In this document: positions 1 through 7,885 of the stretch, in pieces | How positions within the stretch are numbered: position 1 is the first letter of the stretch | Layout of the letters: the number at the start of each line of letters is the position of its first letter | IMG/VR virus record: IMGVR_UViG_3300030390_000831 | Span: 1-30,983 of that record | Length of the DNA stretch: 30,983 bases | Reading direction: 5' to 3' (one strand) | Origin: a virus | The notes under the pieces: generated by a model | Database searches by the model: none | What the model was told of the DNA's origin: nothing | Seen by the model: only the letters and a program-made list of their open reading frames with translations | Program-made: the position numbers and the translations under genes

Positions 1-2
1 AA

Positions 3-569
3 GCCGTAGGCGCAGGAGCTTTTGGTGGATCACGTCAAGGTATTCAAGCGGCAGAGCAAAACAGAAACACATTAGAAACACAAGCGCGAACAGCTGCGAA
101 CTTACGTCAGTCTGGTTACGGTCAAGCACAGCAACAGCAGTTAGCTAGAGCGCAAGCGGCAGGCCAAGCAGGATTAGCCGGAGCACAACTTATGCAACAG
201 GGTGCAGGGCAGTATGGTCAATTGGCACAGGGCATTGGTAGCTTGGGTATGCAACAGGCTAAACTAGGCGAGGCGTTCCAAGGATTAAATATCAACGATA
301 TCAATACGTTATCAAGCCTTGGCGGCCAAGAACAACAGCAACAGCAGTCAGAGATGGATGCGGCACGTCAAACTCAATACCAGAACGTTATGCAACCATA
401 TCAACAGTTGGGTTTCTATTCAGATGTATTCCAAGGGATGCCAACGTCACAGTCTACATTTACCAATCAGCAAAGACCTAGCCCGAGTGCGATCTCACAG
501 TTTGCAGGTCTAGCGGGCGGTCTATATAGTCTAGGTCAAACAGGAATGTTTGGCGGCGGAGGACAATAA
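3..569 (+). CDS. Gln/Ala/Gly-rich probable virion protein (5' partial)
   Basis: The reading frame is open from the first bases of the window to a TAA at 567-569, so the true start lies upstream and at least 188 codons are visible. The visible part is rich in Gln, Ala and Gly, with stretches such as AGAFGGSRQGIQAAEQNR at the left end, a poly-Gln run encoded around 330-345, and a glycine-rich tail (MFGGGGQ). This composition and the place just upstream of two other large rightward genes resemble structural or tail-associated proteins of marine phages, but no named domain is recognised. An ATG at 192 lies in frame but has no special claim to be the start, because coding-like sequence continues upstream of it. 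The gene ends 1 nt before the next ATG, suggesting coupled translation. Virion role is an inference. Confidence 0.7.
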   Translation, partial: AVGAGAFGGSRQGIQAAEQNRNTLETQARTAANLRQSGYGQAQQQQLARAQAAGQAGLAGAQLMQQGAGQYGQLAQGIGSLGMQQAKLGEAFQGLNINDINTLSSLGGQEQQQQQSEMDAARQTQYQNVMQPYQQLGFYSDVFQGMPTSQSTFTNQQRPSPSAISQFAGLAGGLYSLGQTGMFGGGGQ

Positions 570-570
570 T

Positions 571-2367
571 ATGAACAACGTGTTAAACCGAAAGATGTTT
601 GCAAATCGTGACGCTCGTGCCAAGCTTGCAAACATGGGTGGAATACTAGCGTCATCTCCTGAGATGGTAAATGTTACTCAACAGTTTGCTCCTGGTGGAA
701 TGGTTACTGTGGACGCCAACGGTATGACAGGGACGTTTAGTACAGAGCCACAGCCTTCGTTTTTGGAACGTTTGATTGAAGACCTAATGAGAAAGGTCAA
801 AAACAACGAGCCATTTAATGACCGAGATGTGCAAGTATATGATTCTTTGCCTACAGAAGTAAAACAACGTATCAACGTTAACTCTGCCGAAGGTCTGGAC
901 ACCACAGATAATGACCGAGCGCGTCGTGGCCCTGGAAGAACAGCAATGGATTTCTCATCTAACGTTGGGATTATGAGTGCTGCTCCGTCTGTAGAAGCAG
1001 TGAACCCCGCACTTGACGATCCTACTACTAAATTAGATCAGACTCCTCAGTTAGACATGGGGTTATCTGCGTTTCAACTACAGGAACTTCAAAAGCAAAG
1101 GGACGCATACCAAGAAAACCTTAGAGAGTATCAGGAAGATTACCCAGAGACAGAGTTAGCTAGTGCAGAAATACTTAGTGATCCAGAAATTGCACCAGAA
1201 CGTATTAATGTTAACTCCGCAGAACTTTTAGATACGTCTGATAACGACCGAGCGCGCCGTGGTCCTGGGAGAACAGCAATGGATTTCTCAACAGAGACTA
1301 TTCCTACGGCTTCTGTTGAAGAGAAATCAGAGGTCGAGCCTTCCGCAGGAGAAAGTCTTTTAGACAGTAATGAGTTTATTTTTGCTCCCGACGCAGGATA
1401 TCCTTTCCCTATTGATGTTAGAGATGACCCAAAATACGAAGGTAAATCTGTAGCTGATGCGTTGACTACTTCTTCTAACCTAGAGGAACTAAGTGAACAG
1501 TTAGAAAAAAACCTACAAGAAAAAAAGAAAGAAGTCGCTGACAAACTAATAACTTCTAGTCCACCAGATGATGGATCAAGAGCAGGGCAAGAGGCTAACG
1601 CAGATGTAGAACCCGTATCAGGGTTCGATAGTATGGTGCCTTTATTACGCCCAGATAATTTAAATAAAATTGCAGAAAAAATTAACAAGAGTAACGACCC
1701 AAGTGACGAGCTAACCAAAACTGTGTTAAAAGCTGCAAACGAGGACTTTGAAGGCATGGACATGCCAGAAAGAATTTCATCGTACAAGAAAATCTTGAGT
1801 GACCTGTTAGGAACTGACACCAAGGAAGACAAAAAGGAAGAGTTCTGGATGAACATGGCGATGGTGGGTTTCGCTGTTGCGGCAGGGGACGATCCTAGTG
1901 CAGTTAAAAATATTGCTGACGGTTTGCTTGCAGGATCTAAGATGATGAAACAAGACAAAGCTTCTAATCAAGCGCGTCAAGATAAAATCAATATGATGTC
2001 GTTAGAAGAATCCAACAAGGACAAACGTTTAGCGGCTAGACTGCGTAGTGCAGAAAATCTTGCGGGGATAAGAGCGGCAGGCGAAACAGGGATGCGTAAT
2101 TACAAGTCACCCATTGATGCTATTCAGTTCAAAGAAAACGAACTTGCAACCGCGATAGACAACGGAACACTTGTACTCAAAGAAGGCGAAACTATTCAAT
2201 CTCTTGCTTTAGCTTCAGTTATACCATTATATGAAGCCATGGGTGTAGACATGTCTACGTTTAAAACTTTAGGATCTAGTACATCTACCGAATCAGAGGA
2301 TGATGGTTTGGTTGATGTAGTGCAAAACGGTAAGACATTTAGAGTTCCAAAAAGTCAAATAAAATAA
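571..2367 (+). CDS. Hypothetical probable virion protein with an internal 30-residue duplication
   Basis: This 598-aa protein is not assigned to a known family. The ATG at 571 is preferred because GGAGG at 558-562 sits 8 nt upstream; an in-frame TTG at 550 would overlap the previous gene. The N-terminus (about residues 27-50) carries a VNVTQQFAPGGMVTVD segment. A 30-residue module starting RINVNSAE and ending GPGRTAMDFS occurs twice, at residues 100-129 and 211-240. The middle is acidic and low in complexity, with a charged predicted coiled coil (LEELSEQLEKNLQEKKKEV). The C-terminal half (about 380-520) looks globular and alpha-helical, and the end (VDVVQNGKTFRVPKSQIK) looks like a small beta unit. 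Its place between Gln-rich and giant virion genes suggests a virion or assembly role, by context only. Confidence 0.75.
   Translation: MNNVLNRKMFANRDARAKLANMGGILASSPEMVNVTQQFAPGGMVTVDANGMTGTFSTEPQPSFLERLIEDLMRKVKNNEPFNDRDVQVYDSLPTEVKQRINVNSAEGLDTTDNDRARRGPGRTAMDFSSNVGIMSAAPSVEAVNPALDDPTTKLDQTPQLDMGLSAFQLQELQKQRDAYQENLREYQEDYPETELASAEILSDPEIAPERINVNSAELLDTSDNDRARRGPGRTAMDFSTETIPTASVEEKSEVEPSAGESLLDSNEFIFAPDAGYPFPIDVRDDPKYEGKSVADALTTSSNLEELSEQLEKNLQEKKKEVADKLITSSPPDDGSRAGQEANADVEPVSGFDSMVPLLRPDNLNKIAEKINKSNDPSDELTKTVLKAANEDFEGMDMPERISSYKKILSDLLGTDTKEDKKEEFWMNMAMVGFAVAAGDDPSAVKNIADGLLAGSKMMKQDKASNQARQDKINMMSLEESNKDKRLAARLRSAENLAGIRAAGETGMRNYKSPIDAIQFKENELATAIDNGTLVLKEGETIQSLALASVIPLYEAMGVDMSTFKTLGSSTSTESEDDGLVDVVQNGKTFRVPKSQIK
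868..957 (+). repeat. 90-bp in-frame repeat, copy 1
   Basis: This stretch encodes residues 100-129 of the 598-aa protein and matches 1201-1290 in both length and sequence. The proteins differ at only a few positions (for example EGLDTT against ELLDTS). Many differences in the DNA are at third codon positions, so the copies look like an old duplication kept under protein-level selection. Confidence 0.85.
1201..1290 (+). repeat. 90-bp in-frame repeat, copy 2
   Basis: Second copy of the 30-residue module, residues 211-240 of the same protein. It keeps the basic core NDRARRGPGRTAMDFS exactly, while the DNA differs mostly at synonymous positions. Confidence 0.85.
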
Positions 2368-2376
2368 GGTGGTTCC

Positions 2377-5300
2377 ATGGCTGAATTTAATCCAAGCAAA
2401 CCTTTTACTATTGCTGAACCAGAGCCTGTAGGGTTTGATCCAAGCAAACCTTTTACGGTAGACGAATCCGATCAAACAGTCATTGGTTCTATTGCTCGGG
2501 GTGCCGGTGCAGGGATCGTGGACATTGGACAGGGGATCTCGGAACTTGGTGCTGCGGGACTAGAAGCCGCAAATATAATTGACGAAGGTAGTCAGCAAGC
2601 TACGACTAAGTTCTTTGAAGATGCAAAGATTAACCTTGGTTTAACGCCAGAACGTACCGCAGGTAAAGTAGTAGAGACTATAGTGAACTACGGTGCTCCA
2701 GGTATTGGCGTGTTTAGTTGGGTTTCTAAAGCAGACAAAGCTAGAAAAGCTTTGCAGTCTGGCAAAGCGGTGAAGAAAGCGCGGACATGGTTTGGACAAT
2801 CCGCAGATTTGTTTGGACGCAAGGCACCTAAAGTACTTACTCAAACACGAGCCGGTCGAGCAGGTTTAACCACAGCAGGAACTGGGATTGCAGACGTACT
2901 AGTTTCTCCTAGTACTATGACTACATTAGCAGATAGTTGGGACGCTATGCCTGAGTTTTTACAAACTGAGGACGAAGGGTCTTTGACAGGGAAAGAACTA
3001 GCTGCTCTTCGTCTTAGAAACAAATTTCGTTTAGGTACTGAGGGTGCAAGTTTTAACCTTGCCGGGGAAATCATACTGCCCGTAGCAGGTGCCGTGATCA
3101 AAGGAATAGGAAGTAGTGAGCTTTCGGGTATGCCTACTTTAGCCAGAGGTTTGCAAACTGGGATGGGTTACCTTGGAGATAAAGCAAAAGGGTTTTTCCC
3201 TGGGGGAACCAACTTTCTGAAAAGAAACTTTACTGCGGACGCCGGTGCTCCAGAAGAAATAGGCGCAGCTGTTAGAACCGCAGAAGGAATCACGGATTTT
3301 CAAGAGGCTGCGGCTACTAGACTACTTAATAATTTTGACAAAGCAATTAAAAAATCTATTAGATTACAGAAGCTTACAGGTCGAGGCAAGAAAGCTACGC
3401 AACGAACATACAATGACACGATGGACTACCTTACAGGGGAGATGGACGCCGATAACTTTGGCGCAGTTTATGGAACTAAGGTTCGCACCGCTGTAGATGC
3501 AATGAGAAATAAAATTGATGACCTCAGTGTTGAGTTTGAGGTAGCAGTTCGCTCCGCACCCAACTTGACGCCGCAACGACAAGGGGAACTACTTCAACAG
3601 TTCCAAAACAATCAGGGCACATACATTCGACGACTATATGAATTACATCTAAACCCTAATAAATTTAGTGACGTTGATTTTAAAACTATGCCTCAATACA
3701 AACAAGCTAAAGAGGAGCTTCGAAAAGTAATACAAACAAAAAACCCTGGTACAGTTACAGAACTGGCTGATCAACAGGCAGACTTGTTTATATCTGAAGT
3801 TTTTAACAAATCTATTGTAAATTCTTTTGGTTTAACTCCAGAAGCTGCCGCACGGCAGGCAGGGGCAAGTGTAGCTAAAGGCGCTGAAGAAGTGGTGGGC
3901 AGGACTTCGTTGTTTAAATTAGCGAGTGGAATGCTGACTGAAAGAGGTGAGTATTTAGATGCTGCTCCTGCGTTACGAGAAATGATGGGCGAAGTTCGCA
4001 ATCCTAGAGATGCTTTCTTACTTACAGTGGATAATATGGCAACCACCATGGCGTCTCAGAAATTATTTGACTCTATTAGTAATACGGCGCAGTCGGTTAG
4101 AGCGCCTGGTCAGGTTCAATACTTTGATGAAGCCGTTGCAAAAATGAATGCAGGAGGAAGACCTTTTGCTATCAACGGCAGCGCTTTAAAAGAAGATGAT
4201 AACATCGCTAAAGTGTTAACCAATGAGTTAAACTACACTAAGTTAGGCGAAGCTGATATGGATCATCCTTTTGGTGGTTCATATGGTTCCTTGTCTGGTC
4301 ACTATGTGCCTACTGAAATAGCCAACAGCTTGACTACTCCTGGTCGAACACAATCCTTTGTACAAGATGCACTAGCTGTGTCTCTACAGCTTAAAGGTGT
4401 GTCTCAGATGTCAAAGACAGTGTTAAACCCACTGTCTCAAGTTCGTAACTTTCTATCCAACACCTTTGTTGTTGGGGCAAACGGGTTGCTCGGACGTAAC
4501 ATGGGTATCTTTGAAAGTGGTCAGGTACTGATGGCCAATGCAATTGATAGCCCAGAGCAATTCAAATTATTAAAGGCTATGCAAGACGAGGGTGCTATCG
4601 GGCAGAACATTCAACTTAGCGAAGTTAAGAACCTGTTAAAAGAACAAACAAAATCAGGTGTATCTGCTATGTTAAATACAGGGGGTAAGCTTCTTCGTAA
4701 AACCCCAGTTGCAGGAACCACGGTCAACTTTATGGAGAAGACATATCAACTAGGCGACGACTATTGGAAAGTAGTTGGCGCGTTAGGAGAGAAAGCTAGA
4801 TATGGAGCGGCATTAAGAAAAGCAGGGTTAGATATTGAGAATGTTAATCCCGCGGTTCAAGACGCATTGGTCAATGCTAAGATAGCAAAACGTAAGACAT
4901 CTATAGCAGGGACAGATTTTGGCGATATGTTAGCCGTGGATGTGGTCAAACAAACGATGCCTGTGTATTCCATGGTTCCCGAAGTTATTAAATCGCTTCG
5001 TCGAATCCCGGTCATGGGTAACTTCATGGCGTTTCCCGCAGAGATTATTCGTACATCAGGTAACATCGTAAACAGATCAGTCAGAGAGATGGGCTTCAAA
5101 GCAACTGACGAATTGATTGCGGCGATGGGCGAGGAGCAAGCTAAAGCGTTTGCTCGACAGATCCGTGGTATCGGAGCGGAGCGTCTTACAGGATATATTT
5201 CTATGGCTACGGTTGCACCTGGAGCTATGCGTAATGCAGCGCATGACGTTCTAGGTATTACTGAAGCTGAAGAGGATTTACTAGAGCAGAACAAACCTTA

Positions 5301-6507
5301 TTGGTCTGAAGGTAATACAATGATGTATCTAGAGAAGCCAGATGCAGACCTAAATGCCGAAGCTGTGGATCTATCTTACATGCTGCCGTATGAATTTATG
5401 TTGGCTCCTGCTCGTGCGGCGATGGAAGTATACAGGAACAAGGGCGCGGTCGGAGCTAACGAGGCAGAGCAACTAGGGTTCGCGGCTACGGCTGCGTTTA
5501 AAAAGTTTGCAGAACCATTTGCTTCTGAAGCTATGGCCACGGAACGTCTCGTCGATGTTACCTTACGTGATGGTAAAACTCAAACAGGTGCTGAGATATA
5601 CGAGCCTGGAGAAATGTGGGGCGATAAACTTTCTAAGTCTATCAACCACGTTGCCGGAGCATTTATACCTGGAATCGTAGAGCAAGCCTACACTGTTAAA
5701 GGTGGAGAGATTACTGAGGGCAGGATCAATCGTGCATTCACAGATACTCCAAGTAAGTCAGGGGATGAATATTCTGTGGCAGAAGAAGCAGGCACCATGC
5801 TCACCGGACTACGGCCCATGAAAGTAAACATTGGTAGAAGTCTTGGTTATGACGGTGGAGCTTACTCAGCGGATAGATCAAGTGCTGTTCAGATCTTTAC
5901 TAAGGTGGCAGATGATAACGATGCTACTGCCGAAGATGTAACGGCTGCATATGTCAAAGCTAACGATGCCAAACGTAGACATCAGAGCCTGTTAAAAAAC
6001 AAAATAGATACTGCCATGGATGCAGGATTTACTCGCGCTCAGATATTCCGTGCTTTAAAAAACACGGGGGTGTCCAAGAAAGAATTAAACAATATTCTTC
6101 GGAACAGGTTTGAGCCTATTAAGATCAGCAGAAATTTACTGAGAGAAGTAAGTGACGAAGTAAATGTAAAAAAAGAAAATCGCATTTTACAGAGGTTACC
6201 TGTTGCTGACATCAATGAGATCAGACGTTCGATGATAAACAGTGAGATTGTTCCAACTCAAGTAGAAGAAGTAGCTGAAGGGTCGTTTGATCCAACGCAA
6301 CCATTCGATATTGTAGGGAGTCCTGCTCCTGTAGCACAACCAACGCAGAACTTCGTGGGCCAGGTATCTAATACGTTTGATAACGTGACGGACTCTGTTG
6401 TTGAAAAAGGCGGTGAAGTCTTTGATCGTGTCAAATCATTCGTGCCATCGTTGTTAGGCGACCGAGCTAACCAAGAGATAGCCGATCGCGCTAGAGATAA
6501 TCAGTAA
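2377..6507 (+). CDS. Giant probable internal virion / DNA-ejection protein
   Basis: At 1376 aa this is the largest gene of the window. The ATG at 2377 follows AAGGTGG at 2365-2371 and lies 9 nt after the previous stop. The N-terminus carries two short repeats, FNPSKPF and FDPSKPF (encoded by an identical 19-nt word at 2390-2408 and 2438-2456), and a related FDPTQPF appears near residue 1305. Residues about 30-70 form a Gly/Ala-rich, possibly membrane-active helix (SIARGAGAGIVDIGQGISEL). The rest is long and helical, with a central stretch (SKTVLNPLSQVRNFLSN) that I associate with giant internal proteins of marine podovirus-like phages. No lysozyme or transglycosylase active site is obvious. 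Size, amphipathic helices and position after other virion genes favour an ejection protein delivered with the DNA; that role is inferred. A tape-measure-like or polyvalent protein is the alternative. Its stop overlaps the convergent 69-aa gene by 7 bp. Confidence 0.7.
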   Translation: MAEFNPSKPFTIAEPEPVGFDPSKPFTVDESDQTVIGSIARGAGAGIVDIGQGISELGAAGLEAANIIDEGSQQATTKFFEDAKINLGLTPERTAGKVVETIVNYGAPGIGVFSWVSKADKARKALQSGKAVKKARTWFGQSADLFGRKAPKVLTQTRAGRAGLTTAGTGIADVLVSPSTMTTLADSWDAMPEFLQTEDEGSLTGKELAALRLRNKFRLGTEGASFNLAGEIILPVAGAVIKGIGSSELSGMPTLARGLQTGMGYLGDKAKGFFPGGTNFLKRNFTADAGAPEEIGAAVRTAEGITDFQEAAATRLLNNFDKAIKKSIRLQKLTGRGKKATQRTYNDTMDYLTGEMDADNFGAVYGTKVRTAVDAMRNKIDDLSVEFEVAVRSAPNLTPQRQGELLQQFQNNQGTYIRRLYELHLNPNKFSDVDFKTMPQYKQAKEELRKVIQTKNPGTVTELADQQADLFISEVFNKSIVNSFGLTPEAAARQAGASVAKGAEEVVGRTSLFKLASGMLTERGEYLDAAPALREMMGEVRNPRDAFLLTVDNMATTMASQKLFDSISNTAQSVRAPGQVQYFDEAVAKMNAGGRPFAINGSALKEDDNIAKVLTNELNYTKLGEADMDHPFGGSYGSLSGHYVPTEIANSLTTPGRTQSFVQDALAVSLQLKGVSQMSKTVLNPLSQVRNFLSNTFVVGANGLLGRNMGIFESGQVLMANAIDSPEQFKLLKAMQDEGAIGQNIQLSEVKNLLKEQTKSGVSAMLNTGGKLLRKTPVAGTTVNFMEKTYQLGDDYWKVVGALGEKARYGAALRKAGLDIENVNPAVQDALVNAKIAKRKTSIAGTDFGDMLAVDVVKQTMPVYSMVPEVIKSLRRIPVMGNFMAFPAEIIRTSGNIVNRSVREMGFKATDELIAAMGEEQAKAFARQIRGIGAERLTGYISMATVAPGAMRNAAHDVLGITEAEEDLLEQNKPYWSEGNTMMYLEKPDADLNAEAVDLSYMLPYEFMLAPARAAMEVYRNKGAVGANEAEQLGFAATAAFKKFAEPFASEAMATERLVDVTLRDGKTQTGAEIYEPGEMWGDKLSKSINHVAGAFIPGIVEQAYTVKGGEITEGRINRAFTDTPSKSGDEYSVAEEAGTMLTGLRPMKVNIGRSLGYDGGAYSADRSSAVQIFTKVADDNDATAEDVTAAYVKANDAKRRHQSLLKNKIDTAMDAGFTRAQIFRALKNTGVSKKELNNILRNRFEPIKISRNLLREVSDEVNVKKENRILQRLPVADINEIRRSMINSEIVPTQVEEVAEGSFDPTQPFDIVGSPAPVAQPTQNFVGQVSNTFDNVTDSVVEKGGEVFDRVKSFVPSLLGDRANQEIADRARDNQ

Positions 6508-6710
6508 CTCTCGATCTTTACTCTAACGCCGTTGCCCCCGAACAATCTAATCAGTTCGTCCGCTTCGGCTTCGGCTTCGTTCATGATATCCTGGTCGCCA
6601 CAAAGAGCTGCAAGGTTCAAGCTCATATTAACAAAGTCCATCAACGCTTCTATCTGCATTGAGTGCATTTGATGAAAGCCTAGTGATTCTACTTTCTTGG
6701 GATCGATCAT
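6501..6710 (-). CDS. Small hypothetical protein, end of replication operon
   Basis: A 69-aa acidic, helical protein (contains NEAEAEADELIRLFGG) with no recognised family. It is the last gene of the leftward replication operon. Its ATG overlaps the methyltransferase stop as TAATG, which argues for coupled translation. Its own stop overlaps the convergent 1376-aa gene by 7 bp, leaving no space for a terminator between the two opposing transcripts. Confidence 0.6.
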   Translation of the reverse strand: MIDPKKVESLGFHQMHSMQIEALMDFVNMSLNLAALCGDQDIMNEAEAEADELIRLFGGNGVRVKIESY

Positions 6711-7885
6711 TATAGTTCTCCTTTTTCGACCATATTAATACGTCGCCCTATCCAATTCATGACAGGAACTGCCATACTATTGCCTAACGCCTTGTATCTA
6801 TGGCCATTAGGGCAATCCTCTGGCTCTTTATTTCTCCATGGTATCCTACTAAAGTCATCGGGGAAACCCTGTAATCTCTCACATTCTTTAGGAGTGAGCC
6901 GCCTGACCGTACTGGAACAGACCATTGGCTTGGTTGCTAAGTCCGCGCCTCCCTGTCCATAGCTTGCAGTAAGAGACATCGTCACATCAGACAGAGTTGT
7001 TTCGCCTGTAGCTTTCGAAGCAGCAACTAGATCTGTAGCATCCTTGTCGTCCCGTGCTTTAACTGTGCTTGCCGTTCCGTCATCAGTGTAGTCTCCAAAC
7101 CCACGCATCCTTGAAGCAACGATAGCATGAACATCGGTAGCTGTTTGACAGGGGGACAGATCAACAAAGGGTTCTACCTGATTGCCACCGTTCTCTGGCT
7201 TACGACCAATCCAATTTCCAGGCAGAGCGTAGGTAACTAACGCCTCGGTTTCTACTCTGGAGTTTCCTGTGCGACTGAAAGGAGGGCCGACTGTAACTGT
7301 GGGGGCAACTCTTTGCCCCGCCTCTCGGCTCGGAGGAGGATTCCCCGACATGCTTTCGGGCTCAAATAAAACACTCGCGGCACGTCTCCAGTCTCCAAGA
7401 TGTCCGACAACGAACACACGTCGGCGTCGTTGTGGAACTCCGAAGAATTGTGCGTCCAGCACTCTGTAGGAGAACCCGTACCCGATTTTCCCCAACGCCC
7501 CGAGGAAGGTACCAAAATCCCTTCCTCCGTTGGAGGACAAGACACCGGGGACATTTTCCCAGACAATCCACTTGGGCTTAAATTGTTCAGCCATTGCAAG
7601 ATATGTAAGCATGAGGTTTCCTCTCGGGTCCGAGAGTCCTTTTCTAAGTCCGGCGACGCTGTAGGACTGACATGGTGTCCCGCCAACAAGAAGCTCAATT
7701 GTTCTGTCATTATTCCATTCCTTATATTTGGTCATGTCTCCATGATTTGGTATGTGTGGGTAGTGATGTTGCAACACGGCACTTGGAAAAGGGTCAACTT
7801 CACTGAACCATTGTGGTTCCCAACCCAGTGGGTGCCAAGCGGCAGTAGCCGCCTCGATGCCCGAGCATACTGATCCATACTTCAT
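6710..7885 (-). CDS. DNA (cytosine-5) methyltransferase
   Basis: A 391-aa C5 methyltransferase that would transfer a methyl group from S-adenosylmethionine to cytosine in a short target sequence. The conserved motifs are in the usual order: motif I SVCSGIEA (5-12), motif IV GGTPCQS (68-74) with catalytic Cys72, motif VI ENVPG (110-114), motif VIII QRRRR (152-156), motif IX RRLTPKECERLQGFPD (328-343) and motif X YKALGNSM (364-371). The target-recognition region lies between about 175 and 325 and includes a PGNWIGRKPENGGN segment of a kind seen in phage and prophage Dcm-like enzymes. Length is normal for the family. No cognate restriction enzyme is next to it, so self-protection against host restriction is the likely role; the target sequence cannot be read from the protein. 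The start overlaps the polymerase stop by 4 bp (ATGA). Confidence 0.93.
   Translation of the reverse strand: MKYGSVCSGIEAATAAWHPLGWEPQWFSEVDPFPSAVLQHHYPHIPNHGDMTKYKEWNNDRTIELLVGGTPCQSYSVAGLRKGLSDPRGNLMLTYLAMAEQFKPKWIVWENVPGVLSSNGGRDFGTFLGALGKIGYGFSYRVLDAQFFGVPQRRRRVFVVGHLGDWRRAASVLFEPESMSGNPPPSREAGQRVAPTVTVGPPFSRTGNSRVETEALVTYALPGNWIGRKPENGGNQVEPFVDLSPCQTATDVHAIVASRMRGFGDYTDDGTASTVKARDDKDATDLVAASKATGETTLSDVTMSLTASYGQGGADLATKPMVCSSTVRRLTPKECERLQGFPDDFSRIPWRNKEPEDCPNGHRYKALGNSMAVPVMNWIGRRINMVEKGEL

Noticed and set aside
1140-1958. A 272-codon open frame antisense to the 598-aa gene
   Set aside because: The sequence is Ser/Leu-rich as expected from the complement of an acidic coding region, the sense gene has the repeat module and correct spacing, and no ribosome site fits.
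7252-7873. Long open frames on both strands in the first half of the methyltransferase gene, up to 157 codons
   Set aside because: They overlap a gene with intact catalytic motifs, have no recognisable domains and no ribosome sites fitting the operon; they are shadows of the real frame.
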